Assembly: GCA_030145625.1 (NCBI GenBank) | Contig: JAQYVF010000032.1 | Span: 1 to 47,268, forward strand | DNA length: 47,268 nt | From: Desulfocapsa sp. | GTDB taxonomy: Bacteria; Desulfobacterota; Desulfobulbia; Desulfobulbales; Desulfocapsaceae | Reading direction: 5' to 3' | Shown here: piece by piece, positions 17,231 to 26,306 of the stretch | How the letters are laid out: the number at the start of each line of letters is the position of its first letter | How positions within the stretch are numbered: the first letter of the stretch is position 1 | Notes under the pieces: model-generated | Database searches by the model: none | The model's input: the letters and a program-made list of their open reading frames with translations, nothing else | What the model was told of the DNA's origin: nothing | Translations under genes and position numbers: made by a program

Positions 17231-17303
17231 TATAATTTAAAAGCCAAACTTTGAGTGATCAAAGGACGGAAAACTACGGGGCTATAACAGTCAGCCGGGT
17301 TGC
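17231..17303 (+). promoter_or_regulatory. Promoter and c-di-GMP-I (GEMM) riboswitch aptamer
   Basis: A TATAAT box (17231-17236) puts the transcription start near 17243, with only a weak -35. The RNA then carries GEMM-I signatures: GCCAAAC, a CTTTGA-GTGA-TCAAAG helix capped by a GNRA tetraloop, GGACGGAAAACTACGGGGCTA, and AGCCGGGTTGC, which corresponds to the 3' strand of the second helix. The short 5' strand leaves a weak P1. The 3' strand also forms half of the terminator, so ligand binding should favour expression. Confidence 0.7.
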
Positions 17304-17329
17304 AACTTTAATGCAGCTCGGCTTTTTTT
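17293..17329 (+). terminator. Intrinsic terminator overlapping the c-di-GMP aptamer
   Basis: AGCCGGGTTGCA pairs with TGCAGCTCGGCT (two G-U pairs) across a seven-base loop and is followed by seven T residues. The left arm (17293-17304) is also the 3' strand of the aptamer, so the two folds exclude each other. This is the layout of a transcription-ON switch. Confidence 0.8.
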
Positions 17330-17622
17330 GTTTCATTTGAACGTACTGTTTTTAGCATTGTTTGTGAGATGTCTTCACTGGTATTTATCTGTCATCTTGC
17401 TTTCTCTGCTAACGCTTGAGAGCGTGTATAACAAAGTTTTTCGAAATCAGGACACAGGGGTATTTCAGGGCGGGATGAATAGTAAAAAGCCCTTAGTTCG
17501 GTCGTGAAAGGATCAACCTTTTTCCACAATAATAGTGAACATGATTCATGGTCAGGGGGCCAGGACAGTAATTGATTTGCGTTCTGGATAATTTTAAAAA
17601 TGAAAAGGTCAGAGGTGAAAGT

Positions 17623-18465
17623 ATGCAAGAAACCAGAAGAAATTTTTTAAAAGCTGGGTGTACTGTAGTTGCAGGTGCAACCGTTGCAAGTGGCATTAAC
17701 CTGTTGAATGTGAAATCCGCAAAGGCCACCTCCGCTGAACATCCTTATGGTTGGCCAGTTGAAGGACTGGATGTTGAGGAAACTAAAGAGTTGGGCTACC
17801 TTGGTTATAAGGGAGATTCTCGTTTCAGTATTGACGCTGGTAAAGATTGTGCATCAGGAACCTTTGGGGCCATTGTTGGTCAACTCCAAGAGGCAGTGGC
17901 GGATGATCTGGAGCATCCATATCATGGTATTCCGTTAGCCATGATGCAGTGGGCATCCGGAGGTGTTGCAGGATTTGCTACACTTTGTGGTGCAATCAAC
18001 GGTGCCTGCGCTGCCATTGGTCTCGTTTGCAGTAATAGTGAGGCAAAAGCTTATATAGCAGACCTGTTAACCTGGTGTTCAGAAACAGCCCTGCCGATCT
18101 ATCCGTCGCCTAACTATGAAGAACCTCATGCTCAATCGGTAGCGGGATCTAATCTCTGTCATGTATCAGTAACAAACTGGTGTCTTGCTTCAGGATATGC
18201 AAGTGGCTCATCCGAACGTTCTGATCGTTGTGCCTGTCTCACTGCTGATGTTGCCTCGAAGGTTGTTGAGATGCTGAATGACGGCGTTGGTGGTGTGCTT
18301 GGGAATCCCCGTGACAATAGCACGGTTTGCGGTGCCTGCCATTATAAGGGGCCTGACTATGATGCCGGGCAATTTACGCGTGGTAAGATGAATTGTCATT
18401 CTTGTCATGTGACCATTTCAAAGGCCTCAGAGAATGGGCATCATCTTGGTATTATAAATAAGTAG
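17623..18465 (+). CDS. Split-Soret cytochrome c (diheme, Tat-exported)
   Basis: The protein resembles the split-Soret cytochrome c of Desulfovibrio. It has a twin-arginine signal (ETRRNFLKAGCTVVAGA), then a C_GCAxxG-type domain rich in Cys, Gly and Ala (CASGTFGAIVGQL, GGVAGFATLCGAINGACAA). The C-terminus has two heme motifs, CGACH and CHSCH. In Desulfovibrio the protein is a dimer with stacked hemes and an Fe-S site, tied to nitrate or sulfur respiration. ATG 17623 follows AGAGGT, and a 17-codon upstream extension has no signal value. It is preceded by a c-di-GMP-I-like riboswitch with an overlapping terminator, suggesting control by c-di-GMP. There is no cotranscribed partner. Confidence 0.82.
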   Translation: MQETRRNFLKAGCTVVAGATVASGINLLNVKSAKATSAEHPYGWPVEGLDVEETKELGYLGYKGDSRFSIDAGKDCASGTFGAIVGQLQEAVADDLEHPYHGIPLAMMQWASGGVAGFATLCGAINGACAAIGLVCSNSEAKAYIADLLTWCSETALPIYPSPNYEEPHAQSVAGSNLCHVSVTNWCLASGYASGSSERSDRCACLTADVASKVVEMLNDGVGGVLGNPRDNSTVCGACHYKGPDYDAGQFTRGKMNCHSCHVTISKASENGHHLGIINK

Positions 18466-18962
18466 CTGTAAGATTGGCAGAAGCACCCAACAAAATGCTA
18501 ATCTGAACAAAAGACAAGGGGTCACCCATTAAAAGGCCCTTTGTCTTCCATTCGCAACCATTCGTCGCATCCGATGATCGTACAGTATCCCTATCCACCT
18601 CACTCTCACAAGCAACAGCCGAAGCAGGAAGAAGAGAAAAAAAAAGCACTCCGGATTGAGAGAAGATAGTGGTCCTGAGACGGAGTCGGATCATGTCAAC
18701 TGATTTTCCATGATGTTACAAAATCTCTGATTTTGTCTGCACAAAAAGAAAGAGCCCCCCTGCGACTGTAACTCCACTTTTCCCTATTTGCTAAAATTTT
18801 CTGATTTGTGATAGGATTTATGTACCCTTAAACAAACTCAGCAAAAAAGCTTTCGAGTCTTTGCCTGTGCTGGGATGACGAAAGTTTTTTTGTGATAACT
18901 TCTTGCAGGGTTGGATCCAACACGAGGCAAGGAGGGGAGTTATCAAAAGGACTGGAGATCGT
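18466..18962. other. Gene-free stretch after the split-Soret cytochrome gene
   Basis: It contains the second copy of the 17-bp repeat (18516-18532), inside a hairpin AAGACAAGGG (18511-18520) with CCCTTTGTCTT (18537-18547) that may stop transcription weakly, although no T-run follows. Minus-strand open frames are not convincing. Near 18870, CTGTGCTGGGATGACG resembles a common intergenic repeat fragment. Confidence 0.5.
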
Positions 18963-20018
18963 ATGACCGGGAAACAAAAACGTGGCAGATATTCACTTTA
19001 CCTGGCTCTCTGTCTGATATTCTATGTCGTGGTTGTCCTGGGCTACACTTCCTGGTCCAACCATCGTCATACACATATTGTTTTGGGGAGGATTGATCAG
19101 CAACTGTTATTGGCTGTCAAGGCCTTGAAATATATGCTCGCACCGGATTTTCACGACCGGGCCATCGATAAAGACTCCATCTTCTTTGCCGAAGAGCTGC
19201 GAAATCGTAAGGCCGTCACCGACTATGCTGACGATACCGCATTCACCTATATCTATACGCTGATTGAACAGGATGGGAAATTCTATTTTTCAGCCCCCAC
19301 CGTAACCGAAGAAGAAGCCAAGGAGAGGAAATCCTGGTATTTTTATCCTTATGATGATATCCCGGCTGAATTTGTCGAAGCCTTCCGTCAGAAAAAGAGT
19401 GTTTTTGTCAATTACTCGGATCAGTGGGGGAAATTCAGATCCATCGCATTGCCTCAGACCTCTCCCGGTGGGAGAACTTACCTTGCCTGCGCCGATTATA
19501 AGATCACGGATATGGATGCCATCATGCGGCGTGATCTGATTATATCTATCCTCACGGCAATCTATTTCTTTCTCAGCTCCTTACCATTTATTATAATTTC
19601 CAGGAACTTTTTCCGCTCTTATAATGCGGAACTGCAGGAGGTGAACAGCGAACTGACGCAACATAAGATGCATCTTGAAGAAGTCGTTATTGAACGCACC
19701 TGTAAGCTGCAGACGGCCCATGACCGTTTAGCCAGTGAGCTTGTTGAACGTAGGCGGATCGAGGCTGTTTTGGAAGAAAAAAAAGAGAAGCTTGAAACCA
19801 CCTTGGCCGAGGTAAAAACCCTGAGTGGTTTTTTTCCAATATGCTCGTCCTGTAAGAAGATTCGCGACGATAAGGGATATTGGAAGCAGATTGAGATATA
19901 TATCAGAGAGCATTCAGATGCTCAATTCAGCCATAGTGTCTGTCCCGACTGTGCCAAACAGCTCTATCCAGATTTGGATCTTGATGACATGCTGGAGGGA
20001 ACTCTTTCCAAGGATTGA
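18963..20018 (+). CDS. Membrane sensor-like protein with coiled coil and four-Cys C-terminal domain
   Basis: The 351-residue product has one membrane span near the N-terminus (LYLALCLIFYVVVVLGYTSW), a periplasmic sensor region of about 150 residues rich in Tyr and Asp, a second span (LIISILTAIYFFLSSLPFII), a coiled coil (about 215-285), and a C-terminal module FFPICSSCKKIRDDKGYWKQ, then CPDCAKQLYP. That module, with two CxxC pairs, is often found attached to histidine kinases and response regulators in Desulfobacterota. No HisKA or HATPase domain is present. Start ATG 18963 has GGAGA 5 nt upstream. Its neighbour is a hybrid kinase, so it may be an accessory sensor. Confidence 0.6.
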   Translation: MTGKQKRGRYSLYLALCLIFYVVVVLGYTSWSNHRHTHIVLGRIDQQLLLAVKALKYMLAPDFHDRAIDKDSIFFAEELRNRKAVTDYADDTAFTYIYTLIEQDGKFYFSAPTVTEEEAKERKSWYFYPYDDIPAEFVEAFRQKKSVFVNYSDQWGKFRSIALPQTSPGGRTYLACADYKITDMDAIMRRDLIISILTAIYFFLSSLPFIIISRNFFRSYNAELQEVNSELTQHKMHLEEVVIERTCKLQTAHDRLASELVERRRIEAVLEEKKEKLETTLAEVKTLSGFFPICSSCKKIRDDKGYWKQIEIYIREHSDAQFSHSVCPDCAKQLYPDLDLDDMLEGTLSKD

Positions 20019-20157
20019 TGAGGTGTATTTCACTTTGTTGCCTGACCAATATGACAAGGTGGGGGGATAGAGTGAAAACAGAAAATAAATGCGAGAAGAT
20101 TTATGCATCCGACGCAAAAAATATAACGTGGCTGATTAACAATGTTTGGCGGTGGAA

Positions 20158-23100
20158 ATGATGACTGTGCCCCCCTTAAGTAACTTTTTCTCCATAAATA
20201 CGGAGGGGTTTGCAGCTTTTGGGAAAAGATCCAGCCTCTTCGTGTTGACTGTGACAGCATGTTTTTCCCTTTCCTTCGCTTATGCTGATGTGCTTCCTGC
20301 ACAGCCCAAGCAAGTACTTGTGTTTTATTCTTATCATGATGCTGTTCCCCGGGAGAAACTTGCGTACAAGGGGGTACCTCCCGCTTTTTCCTCAATGAGC
20401 GGAGAACCTGTGCCGCTTAGTGTCGAATATAGGGGTCTTATTCGATATAAGGATGAAGGCTATCTTGATAAAATAAAAGAACTTTCCCGCCTCAAGTATG
20501 CGAGCAAACAGTTGGAGGTGATTATCTCCAAAGGTGCTGAGGCCATAACCTTTCTAAGCAATATTCCCTTATTCGATTGGCGACAACTTCAGCGCTGGGA
20601 GATCAGTGAGGAACAATTACCGGTGGGAAGCGTTGTCACCTTTCGACCATATTCGTTCTTTGAACTCCATAGGTGGAGAATCCTGATTGGAGCGTTTTTC
20701 ATATTGGTTCAATTTATTTTTATCGTATATATTTTCTCTCTGCTCCGGCATCGACGATTGGCTGAGCAGAAAGTGTATCAATTAGAAAAAAAGGCACGAG
20801 AGAACGAACGTAATTACAGAATTCTTCTGGGTAACGTTCAGGGAATGGCATATCGTTGCCTTAATGATCAAAACTGGACCATGCTGTCCCTCAGCAAAGG
20901 CTGTGAAGATTTGACCGGCTATTCTCCGGAAGATTTTATTCATAATAGTACTGTAACATTTAAGGATCTGATCAATCCTGATGATCAGCATCTTGTTTGG
21001 GATGGGGTGCAGCAGGCCTTTAAGGATGGGCTGCCCTATAAGCTCCACTTTCGTATCCGGACAGCTTCAGGAGAAGAGAAATGGGTTTATGGACAGGGGG
21101 TGAGTGTCTCACCGGCTGAGAACGGTACTCAGGTGCTGGAAGGTTTTGTCACCGACATTACGAACATGGCACTGGTCAAAAAAGAACTGACAGAAAAAAT
21201 GCGTCTCTTGGCATTAAGTTCTGAGATTGGGACCATCTTATCAAAAGGTGGTCCAATAGGGGCTACTTTGCAGCAATGTTGTGAATCTCTGGTTCGTCAT
21301 CTTGATGCTGCTTTCGCCAGAATATGGCTGGTCAACGGTGAGGAGCAGATTTTGGAATTGATGGCTAGCGCCGGATTGTATACCCATCTCGACGGGAAAC
21401 ATAGTCGTATTCCCATGGGAAAATATACAATAGGTTCCATTGCCAAAAACAAAAAACCTCACCTTACCAATTCCGTCATCGGAGATCCTCTCGTTAGTGA
21501 TCAAGAGTGGGCCAAGAGGGAAAAACTGGTCTCTTTTATCGGGCATCCTTTAATGGTTGAGGGAAAAGTTGCTGGGGTGATGGCACTTTTTGCATGCGAT
21601 CCATTGTCGGATTTTGTCAGCAAAATGCTGGCTTCATTGGCTGATGGGATTGCCATGGGAGTTGAACGGAAGAAGATAGAAGGGGCTTTGCTGGCAGAGC
21701 GTGATTTTAATGCAACTCTCATCAATACCTCACCGGCCTTCTTTGGTGCGATTTCACCATCTGGTCAAGTTATGATGTTAAATCAGGCTATGTTGAAGGC
21801 GACCGGTTACACAAAAGAGGAGGTTGTTGGTGTGGATTACCTTTCAACGTTTGTCCCCTCTGAAGAACATGAGAAATTGAAGGCCATCTTCTCCGAAATA
21901 GCATTATTGAAAAAACCAACTTCAAATGAAAATCACATTATTTCCAAAGATGGTAGGCGATATGACGTATTATGGCATGGGCAGCCGATTCTCAAAGCAA
22001 ATGGAGAACTTGATTTTTTCTATGGAACAGGTCTTGATATCACGGAACGGAAGAAAGCCGCCGAAGTGAAGGAAGAGCTGAAGAGGCAGCTCCTTCAGTC
22101 TCAAAAAATGGAGGCCATCGGCACCCTGGCGGGTGGGATTGCCCATGACTTTAATAATATTCTGTCGGCAATTTACGGTTATGCCGATATTGCTTATGAT
22201 GATATCAACAAACCGGAAAATCTGCGGCGGGATATTGATGAAATCTTAAAAGGAGCAGAAAGGGCCAAAAATTTAGTGCGACAAATTCTGACTTTCAGCA
22301 GAAAAACCGCGCAGGAAAAAAAGCCTCTGCAGGTTTCTCTGGTGGTCAAGGAGGCATTGAACTTATTACGCTCTTCCATCCCAACTACCATTGACATACA
22401 ACAGGATATTTCATCTGAGGCAATGGTATTGGCTGACCCAACTCAGATCCACCAAATTGTTATGAACCTCTGCACCAATGCCTATCATGCCATGCGAGAA
22501 TCAGGCGGTATCCTTGGTGTTTCTTTGGAAGACATTGAAATATCCATGTCTGATGAAATTCCTGATCTGAAACTTGCTGCTGGTAGATATCTTCACCTTG
22601 CAATAAGTGATACCGGAATTGGTATGGATGAAGCGACACAATCGAAGATTTTTGAACCATACTATACCACTAAGGGAATTGGAGAGGGGACCGGGCTTGG
22701 GCTGGCTGTGGTTCATGGTGCAGTGGAAAGCCATGGTGGTCGAATAACTGTTGACAGTGAACCGGGGCAAGTGACTATTTTTCATATTTATTTCCCTGTA
22801 TATGAAGGAAAAAGGAATGAAATACTCTCTGAAGACCAGGGAGTGCCTTTGGCTGGGGGGGAGGAAAAAATCATGCTCATAGATGATGATATGAAAATCA
22901 TCGAGCTTGCCAAGAAAATTCTCACTGGATACGGATATGAGGTAGATGTTTTTTCCAATGGTGTGCAAGCCTACCAGGAACTGCAAGGATATCCAGAAAA
23001 ATATGATCTGATCATTACTGATATGACCATGCCATATATGACCGGCGCCGATCTTGCGCAGAAGGTTCTAAAATTATGCCCTGATCTGCCGATTATTCTC

Positions 23101-23607
23101 TGTAGTGGGCATAGTGAGTTGATTAATCGTGAAAAGGCGTTGGCCATTGGCATCAGGGAGTATTGTGATAAGCCACTGCGTAAAAAACAAATGTTGCGTA
23201 CTGTCAGGAAGGTACTTGATAACACGAAGATCTGTGGAGTGCGGATTTTATTTGTTGATGATGCACAATTTAATGTTGATTTAAGTAAATTGCTATTGGA
23301 GCAGTTGGGGGGAGAAGTGACTGGTTCAATAAGTGGTCAGGATGCTTTTGAGATTTTCAGTAATGTGCCCGGTGACTTCGATGTTGTCATTACCGACCTG
23401 CGTATGCCTGACATGAGTGGGATAGAACTGGCTGAGAAGATCTTAACAATCCGACCCGATATACCAATAGTGTTAGTCACAGGTGACGAAGAGGCTCTTC
23501 AAGAAGATTTTCTGCCCCCGAATATGATTCGAGAAGTGCTGAAGAAACCAATATCTGAAAAGAGTCTTGTTCATGCGATACACAGAGTCGTAAGTAATCT
23601 TAATTAG
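20158..23607 (+). CDS. Membrane hybrid histidine kinase with PAS, GAF, PAS, HK and two receiver domains
   Basis: The protein of about 1150 residues begins with an export signal (VLTVTACFSLSFAYA), then a short piece of an ABC-type substrate-binding sensor (KQVLVFYSYHDAVP). Only about 80 residues of that sensor remain before its C-terminal IFDWRQLQRWEI-type end (here LFDWRQLQRWEISEEQL) and a membrane span (ILIGAFFILVQFIFIVYIF). Then come PAS (~220-340), GAF (~345-510), PAS (~515-635), HisKA with phospho-His in GGIAHDFNN (~663), HATPase (GIGEGTGLGLAVVHG), and two receivers with phospho-Asp in IITDMTMP (~955) and VITDLRMP (~1080). ATG 20158 is preferred to TTG 20146. The input domain looks internally deleted, so ligand sensing may rely on PAS/GAF. 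Confidence 0.85.
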   Translation: MMTVPPLSNFFSINTEGFAAFGKRSSLFVLTVTACFSLSFAYADVLPAQPKQVLVFYSYHDAVPREKLAYKGVPPAFSSMSGEPVPLSVEYRGLIRYKDEGYLDKIKELSRLKYASKQLEVIISKGAEAITFLSNIPLFDWRQLQRWEISEEQLPVGSVVTFRPYSFFELHRWRILIGAFFILVQFIFIVYIFSLLRHRRLAEQKVYQLEKKARENERNYRILLGNVQGMAYRCLNDQNWTMLSLSKGCEDLTGYSPEDFIHNSTVTFKDLINPDDQHLVWDGVQQAFKDGLPYKLHFRIRTASGEEKWVYGQGVSVSPAENGTQVLEGFVTDITNMALVKKELTEKMRLLALSSEIGTILSKGGPIGATLQQCCESLVRHLDAAFARIWLVNGEEQILELMASAGLYTHLDGKHSRIPMGKYTIGSIAKNKKPHLTNSVIGDPLVSDQEWAKREKLVSFIGHPLMVEGKVAGVMALFACDPLSDFVSKMLASLADGIAMGVERKKIEGALLAERDFNATLINTSPAFFGAISPSGQVMMLNQAMLKATGYTKEEVVGVDYLSTFVPSEEHEKLKAIFSEIALLKKPTSNENHIISKDGRRYDVLWHGQPILKANGELDFFYGTGLDITERKKAAEVKEELKRQLLQSQKMEAIGTLAGGIAHDFNNILSAIYGYADIAYDDINKPENLRRDIDEILKGAERAKNLVRQILTFSRKTAQEKKPLQVSLVVKEALNLLRSSIPTTIDIQQDISSEAMVLADPTQIHQIVMNLCTNAYHAMRESGGILGVSLEDIEISMSDEIPDLKLAAGRYLHLAISDTGIGMDEATQSKIFEPYYTTKGIGEGTGLGLAVVHGAVESHGGRITVDSEPGQVTIFHIYFPVYEGKRNEILSEDQGVPLAGGEEKIMLIDDDMKIIELAKKILTGYGYEVDVFSNGVQAYQELQGYPEKYDLIITDMTMPYMTGADLAQKVLKLCPDLPIILCSGHSELINREKALAIGIREYCDKPLRKKQMLRTVRKVLDNTKICGVRILFVDDAQFNVDLSKLLLEQLGGEVTGSISGQDAFEIFSNVPGDFDVVITDLRMPDMSGIELAEKILTIRPDIPIVLVTGDEEALQEDFLPPNMIREVLKKPISEKSLVHAIHRVVSNLN

Positions 23608-23676
23608 AGGGTTTGTTCCAGGGGATACCAGTTTCATCCTGCAACCCTCACCAGGTCAGGTGGTGGGGAATTCAAG

Positions 23677-24003
23677 TTGAGTATCATCCCCCTTGATCTT
23701 TCCGGGCATTACACAGAGACTGACATCCAGACGGTCAGATTGTCTTTGGTTCCAAGAGAGTCTGCCGTGGAGCTCTTGGGCAGTGTAAAGGATGAACTGG
23801 CTAAAGCAATTAACATCATCGTGGCGACCATTGAAGAAGCCGCCGGTTCAGAGCCGATTTTCGACCTTTCTGAGACGACTATCACCTTAAATTTTGGAGT
23901 TACTACAGATGGCAAGATTTCAATAATTGCCAGTGCCGGGGGAAAGCGAGAGAGGACTCACACGGTTCAATTAACGTTACGCAAACGATCCGTTTCGGGA
24001 TGA
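23677..24003 (+). CDS. Small conserved protein, trypco2-like (unknown function)
   Basis: The 108-residue product has an amphipathic helix (LLGSVKDELAKAINIIVATI) followed by a beta-rich segment (ETTITLNFGVTTDGKISIIA). The arrangement recalls the trypsin-co-occurring domain (trypco2) family, which is an impression only. It starts at TTG 23677 with GGTGGTGGGG upstream and lies 70 bp after the hybrid kinase, so it may be cotranscribed. No catalytic residues are seen. Confidence 0.5.
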   Translation: MSIIPLDLSGHYTETDIQTVRLSLVPRESAVELLGSVKDELAKAINIIVATIEEAAGSEPIFDLSETTITLNFGVTTDGKISIIASAGGKRERTHTVQLTLRKRSVSG

Positions 24004-24036
24004 GGTGGTAGAGGTATATTGCTTCGAAAAAATGTA

Positions 24037-24444
24037 TTACTCTACGCCCTTCTCCTGGAGATAGGGTCCGTATTTTTTATCTATTCCGACGATATGAGAT
24101 ATCCACCACGTGCGCAGGTATGTATAAAGCTCAGGCACAACTGTATCCGGTGAGTCGGCAAGCTTGTTTTGCAGGGCGTTCACAGTCTCGATAAATTGAG
24201 CATGATGATCAAGCTGTTCCTGCAGGTCCTGGTACTCGTTCTTCATCAAAAGTTGTTCTTCATCGTGTAGGTGCTTCTGGGCATAAGTCAGGCACACATC
24301 AATAATTTTAGAGACTTCCTCGTGCCCGCGGTGGTCTCTGAGGATTGAGTAGAGTTGATTGATCAGGTCAAGCAGGGTCTTATGCTGATTGTCCATTGAT
24401 GCGATACCGGTTTCATAGCTTTCTCGCCATTTTACAATTTGCAT
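24037..24444 (-). CDS. Bacteriohemerythrin
   Basis: The 135-residue protein has the hemerythrin four-helix fold with a diiron O2-binding site. Ligand residues appear in order: His in DNQHKTLLDLINQL, HLHDEEQLL (HxxxE), DHHAQFIETVN (HxxxH), and HIVGID (HxxxxD). Bacteriohemerythrins bind and carry oxygen or scavenge it in the cytoplasm, useful to an anaerobe. It is convergent with the small gene at 23677, and its leader faces a gene-free stretch of about 480 bp. The start is ATG at 24444. Confidence 0.9.
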   Translation of the reverse strand: MQIVKWRESYETGIASMDNQHKTLLDLINQLYSILRDHRGHEEVSKIIDVCLTYAQKHLHDEEQLLMKNEYQDLQEQLDHHAQFIETVNALQNKLADSPDTVVPELYTYLRTWWISHIVGIDKKYGPYLQEKGVE

Positions 24445-24928
24445 GACTTGCGTCTCCTGTTGTTTGTTCTACTCTGAATTATGCAGTATGAGCCGTAATC
24501 TTCTTGTCCCCTGCACTTTGACCATGTACACATTGAGATGAAAGAAAAGTGTCCCCGCCCCTTGTTAAAAGGTAATTTCTTGCCAGCTTCGTTGGAGAGA
24601 TTACTGCGGGTAGAGTCATATGCGAGTGAGGATTACATCAATCAGCGCAGTACTAATTTTACGTTATCATGAGTGGAGCCCAACACTCCAGAAAAAAATC
24701 TGCAATAAGTTTTTCATGGTATTGCTGTGAATATAATATTATTTCTGCCTGTTTGATGGGGGCGTCTTCATTCACCCATTTCGCTCCGTAAGTATTTCCC
24801 TGGTGGAAAAATTAGTGAGTGAGGTAGAGATGGAGTAGGAGCAGGTAACTGTTTGATACTAAATTGTGATTTGTTCCTTCTTTTCCCGATGGCAGGTGTT
24901 AGGCGAATGACAAACTAAGGAGAAAATT
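24445..24928. other. Gene-free stretch between bacteriohemerythrin and the isochorismatase-like gene
   Basis: No gene or RNA is supported. Divergent promoters for both flanking genes are expected but no strong consensus pair stands out. A short inverted repeat TGGAG/CTCCA lies around 24673-24690. Confidence 0.4.
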
Positions 24929-25444
24929 TTGAGTAAAGCATTGTTGGTTATTGATCTGCAAAATGACTACTTTCCGGATGGAAAGTTCCCGCTGTGGGAT
25001 ACTGATATGGTGTTGCAGAATACCGTAAGTGCCATTGAAAAGGCGATGTCACAGGAAATCCCAGTAATTTTGATACAGCATATCGCAAATGCCGCTATGG
25101 GGATTGCGCCTTTCTTCAATGAGAATACTGAGGGGGCTGAGATTCATCCACGTATTCTTGCGGCGGCTCCCGAAGCCACCATCGTTACTAAAGCGTTTGC
25201 CGACAGTTTTGTCGAGACCACACTAGAGGAGACGTTGACAGGCATCGACGCCACTGAATTGATTGTGTGCGGTATGATGACACAGAATTGTGTTACCCAC
25301 ACTGCGATTTCTAAGTCGGCTGAAAAGTATAAGATCTCAGTCCTTGCAGACTGTTGTACTACGGTGGATGAAATGATTCATAAGATTGCATTAAATGCCT
25401 TGTCTCTTCGCGTTCAACTCGTGCCGTTTGCTGAAGTGTTATAG
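24929..25444 (+). CDS. Isochorismatase-family cysteine hydrolase
   Basis: The 171-residue product has the cysteine-hydrolase fold of isochorismatase, nicotinamidase and related enzymes: ALLVIDLQNDYFPDGKFPL with catalytic Asp9, a Lys in VTKAFADSF, and the nucleophile Cys in CGMMTQNCVTHTA. Substrate cannot be deduced, since nicotinamidases usually carry extra metal-binding histidines that are not evident here. The start is TTG (24929) with AAGGAG 8 nt upstream. It stands alone, followed by a gap of about 130 bp. Confidence 0.8.
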   Translation: MSKALLVIDLQNDYFPDGKFPLWDTDMVLQNTVSAIEKAMSQEIPVILIQHIANAAMGIAPFFNENTEGAEIHPRILAAAPEATIVTKAFADSFVETTLEETLTGIDATELIVCGMMTQNCVTHTAISKSAEKYKISVLADCCTTVDEMIHKIALNALSLRVQLVPFAEVL

Positions 25445-25594
25445 CTGTCTTTATGGGGCTGCAGTCCGTTTGTCTGTTTGGGCTGTGTGTCGACTGTTCG
25501 CGGATAAATCGGTCATACTGTTTTACTGCTTTTTTCTGTCAGTTCATTTCTGTATAATTAAAGTGATGATAGGGCATTGACCTGGGGTAAAAAA

Positions 25595-26230
25595 ATGTCT
25601 ACAAAAATAGGGTTGATCAGTGATGTCCATGCTACTGTTGCTCCCCTTTACGAGGCACTGAAAATTTTTGAGCAGGAGAGTGTCGAGCTGATTGTTTGCG
25701 CAGGTGATATAGCGGGCTATGGAACAGAGCTTGAGCAGAGCATTGAACTCCTTGTTGGAAAGGGCTGTATAACGATTCTAGGTAATCATGATGTTTGGCA
25801 TCTTGAGCATCAGGTTGGCAATCTTGAGAAGGGGGGGAGAACGTTTTTTCAAAATTTGCCTGTGACATGGGAATCGACCGTAGAAGGGAAACGGATTTTT
25901 GCTGTGCATGCAAGTCCTCCCCTTTCATTGACCAGAGGGATTACTCTACTGGATCAGTATGAAAAAATAATGACCGGTGAGAAAGATCAGTGGACGTATG
26001 AGTTAAACGAATATGAGTTTGATGTGCTGGTTGTGGGGCATACCCATCAGGTCTTTGCAGAAGTATTGGGGGAGACCCTGGTAATCAATCCGGGGAGTAC
26101 GAAATTTAATCATACCTGTGCAATTGTGAGCCTGCCTGACCTGGAAGTTAGAACTATTCCCTTACCAGGAAAAACACCGAGAAAGATTTGGCACTGGGGG
26201 ATGATGAGCAGGGAAGAGCGAATCATGTAA
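25595..26230 (+). CDS. YfcE-type metallophosphoesterase
   Basis: The protein has the calcineurin-like metal sites in order: GLISDVHAT (DxH), CAGDIAGYG (GD), ILGNHDVWH (GNHD), a later FAVHASPP, and VVGHTHQVF (GHxH). It ends with an INPGSTKFN motif common to YfcE-like phosphodiesterases. Two divalent metals are expected, with phosphodiester or phosphomonoester substrates. ATG 25595 has GGGG 6 nt upstream, and a TTG start at 25577 gives only a short extension. The sequence is intact at 211 residues, but no partner is apparent. Confidence 0.82.
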   Translation: MSTKIGLISDVHATVAPLYEALKIFEQESVELIVCAGDIAGYGTELEQSIELLVGKGCITILGNHDVWHLEHQVGNLEKGGRTFFQNLPVTWESTVEGKRIFAVHASPPLSLTRGITLLDQYEKIMTGEKDQWTYELNEYEFDVLVVGHTHQVFAEVLGETLVINPGSTKFNHTCAIVSLPDLEVRTIPLPGKTPRKIWHWGMMSREERIM

Positions 26231-26306
26231 TTATCTCTCTGGCTCTTGTTCGTCTTTGTCTGCAACCATTTTTTATACCTGTCAGGATCAATAAAAGGAA
26301 TATATT

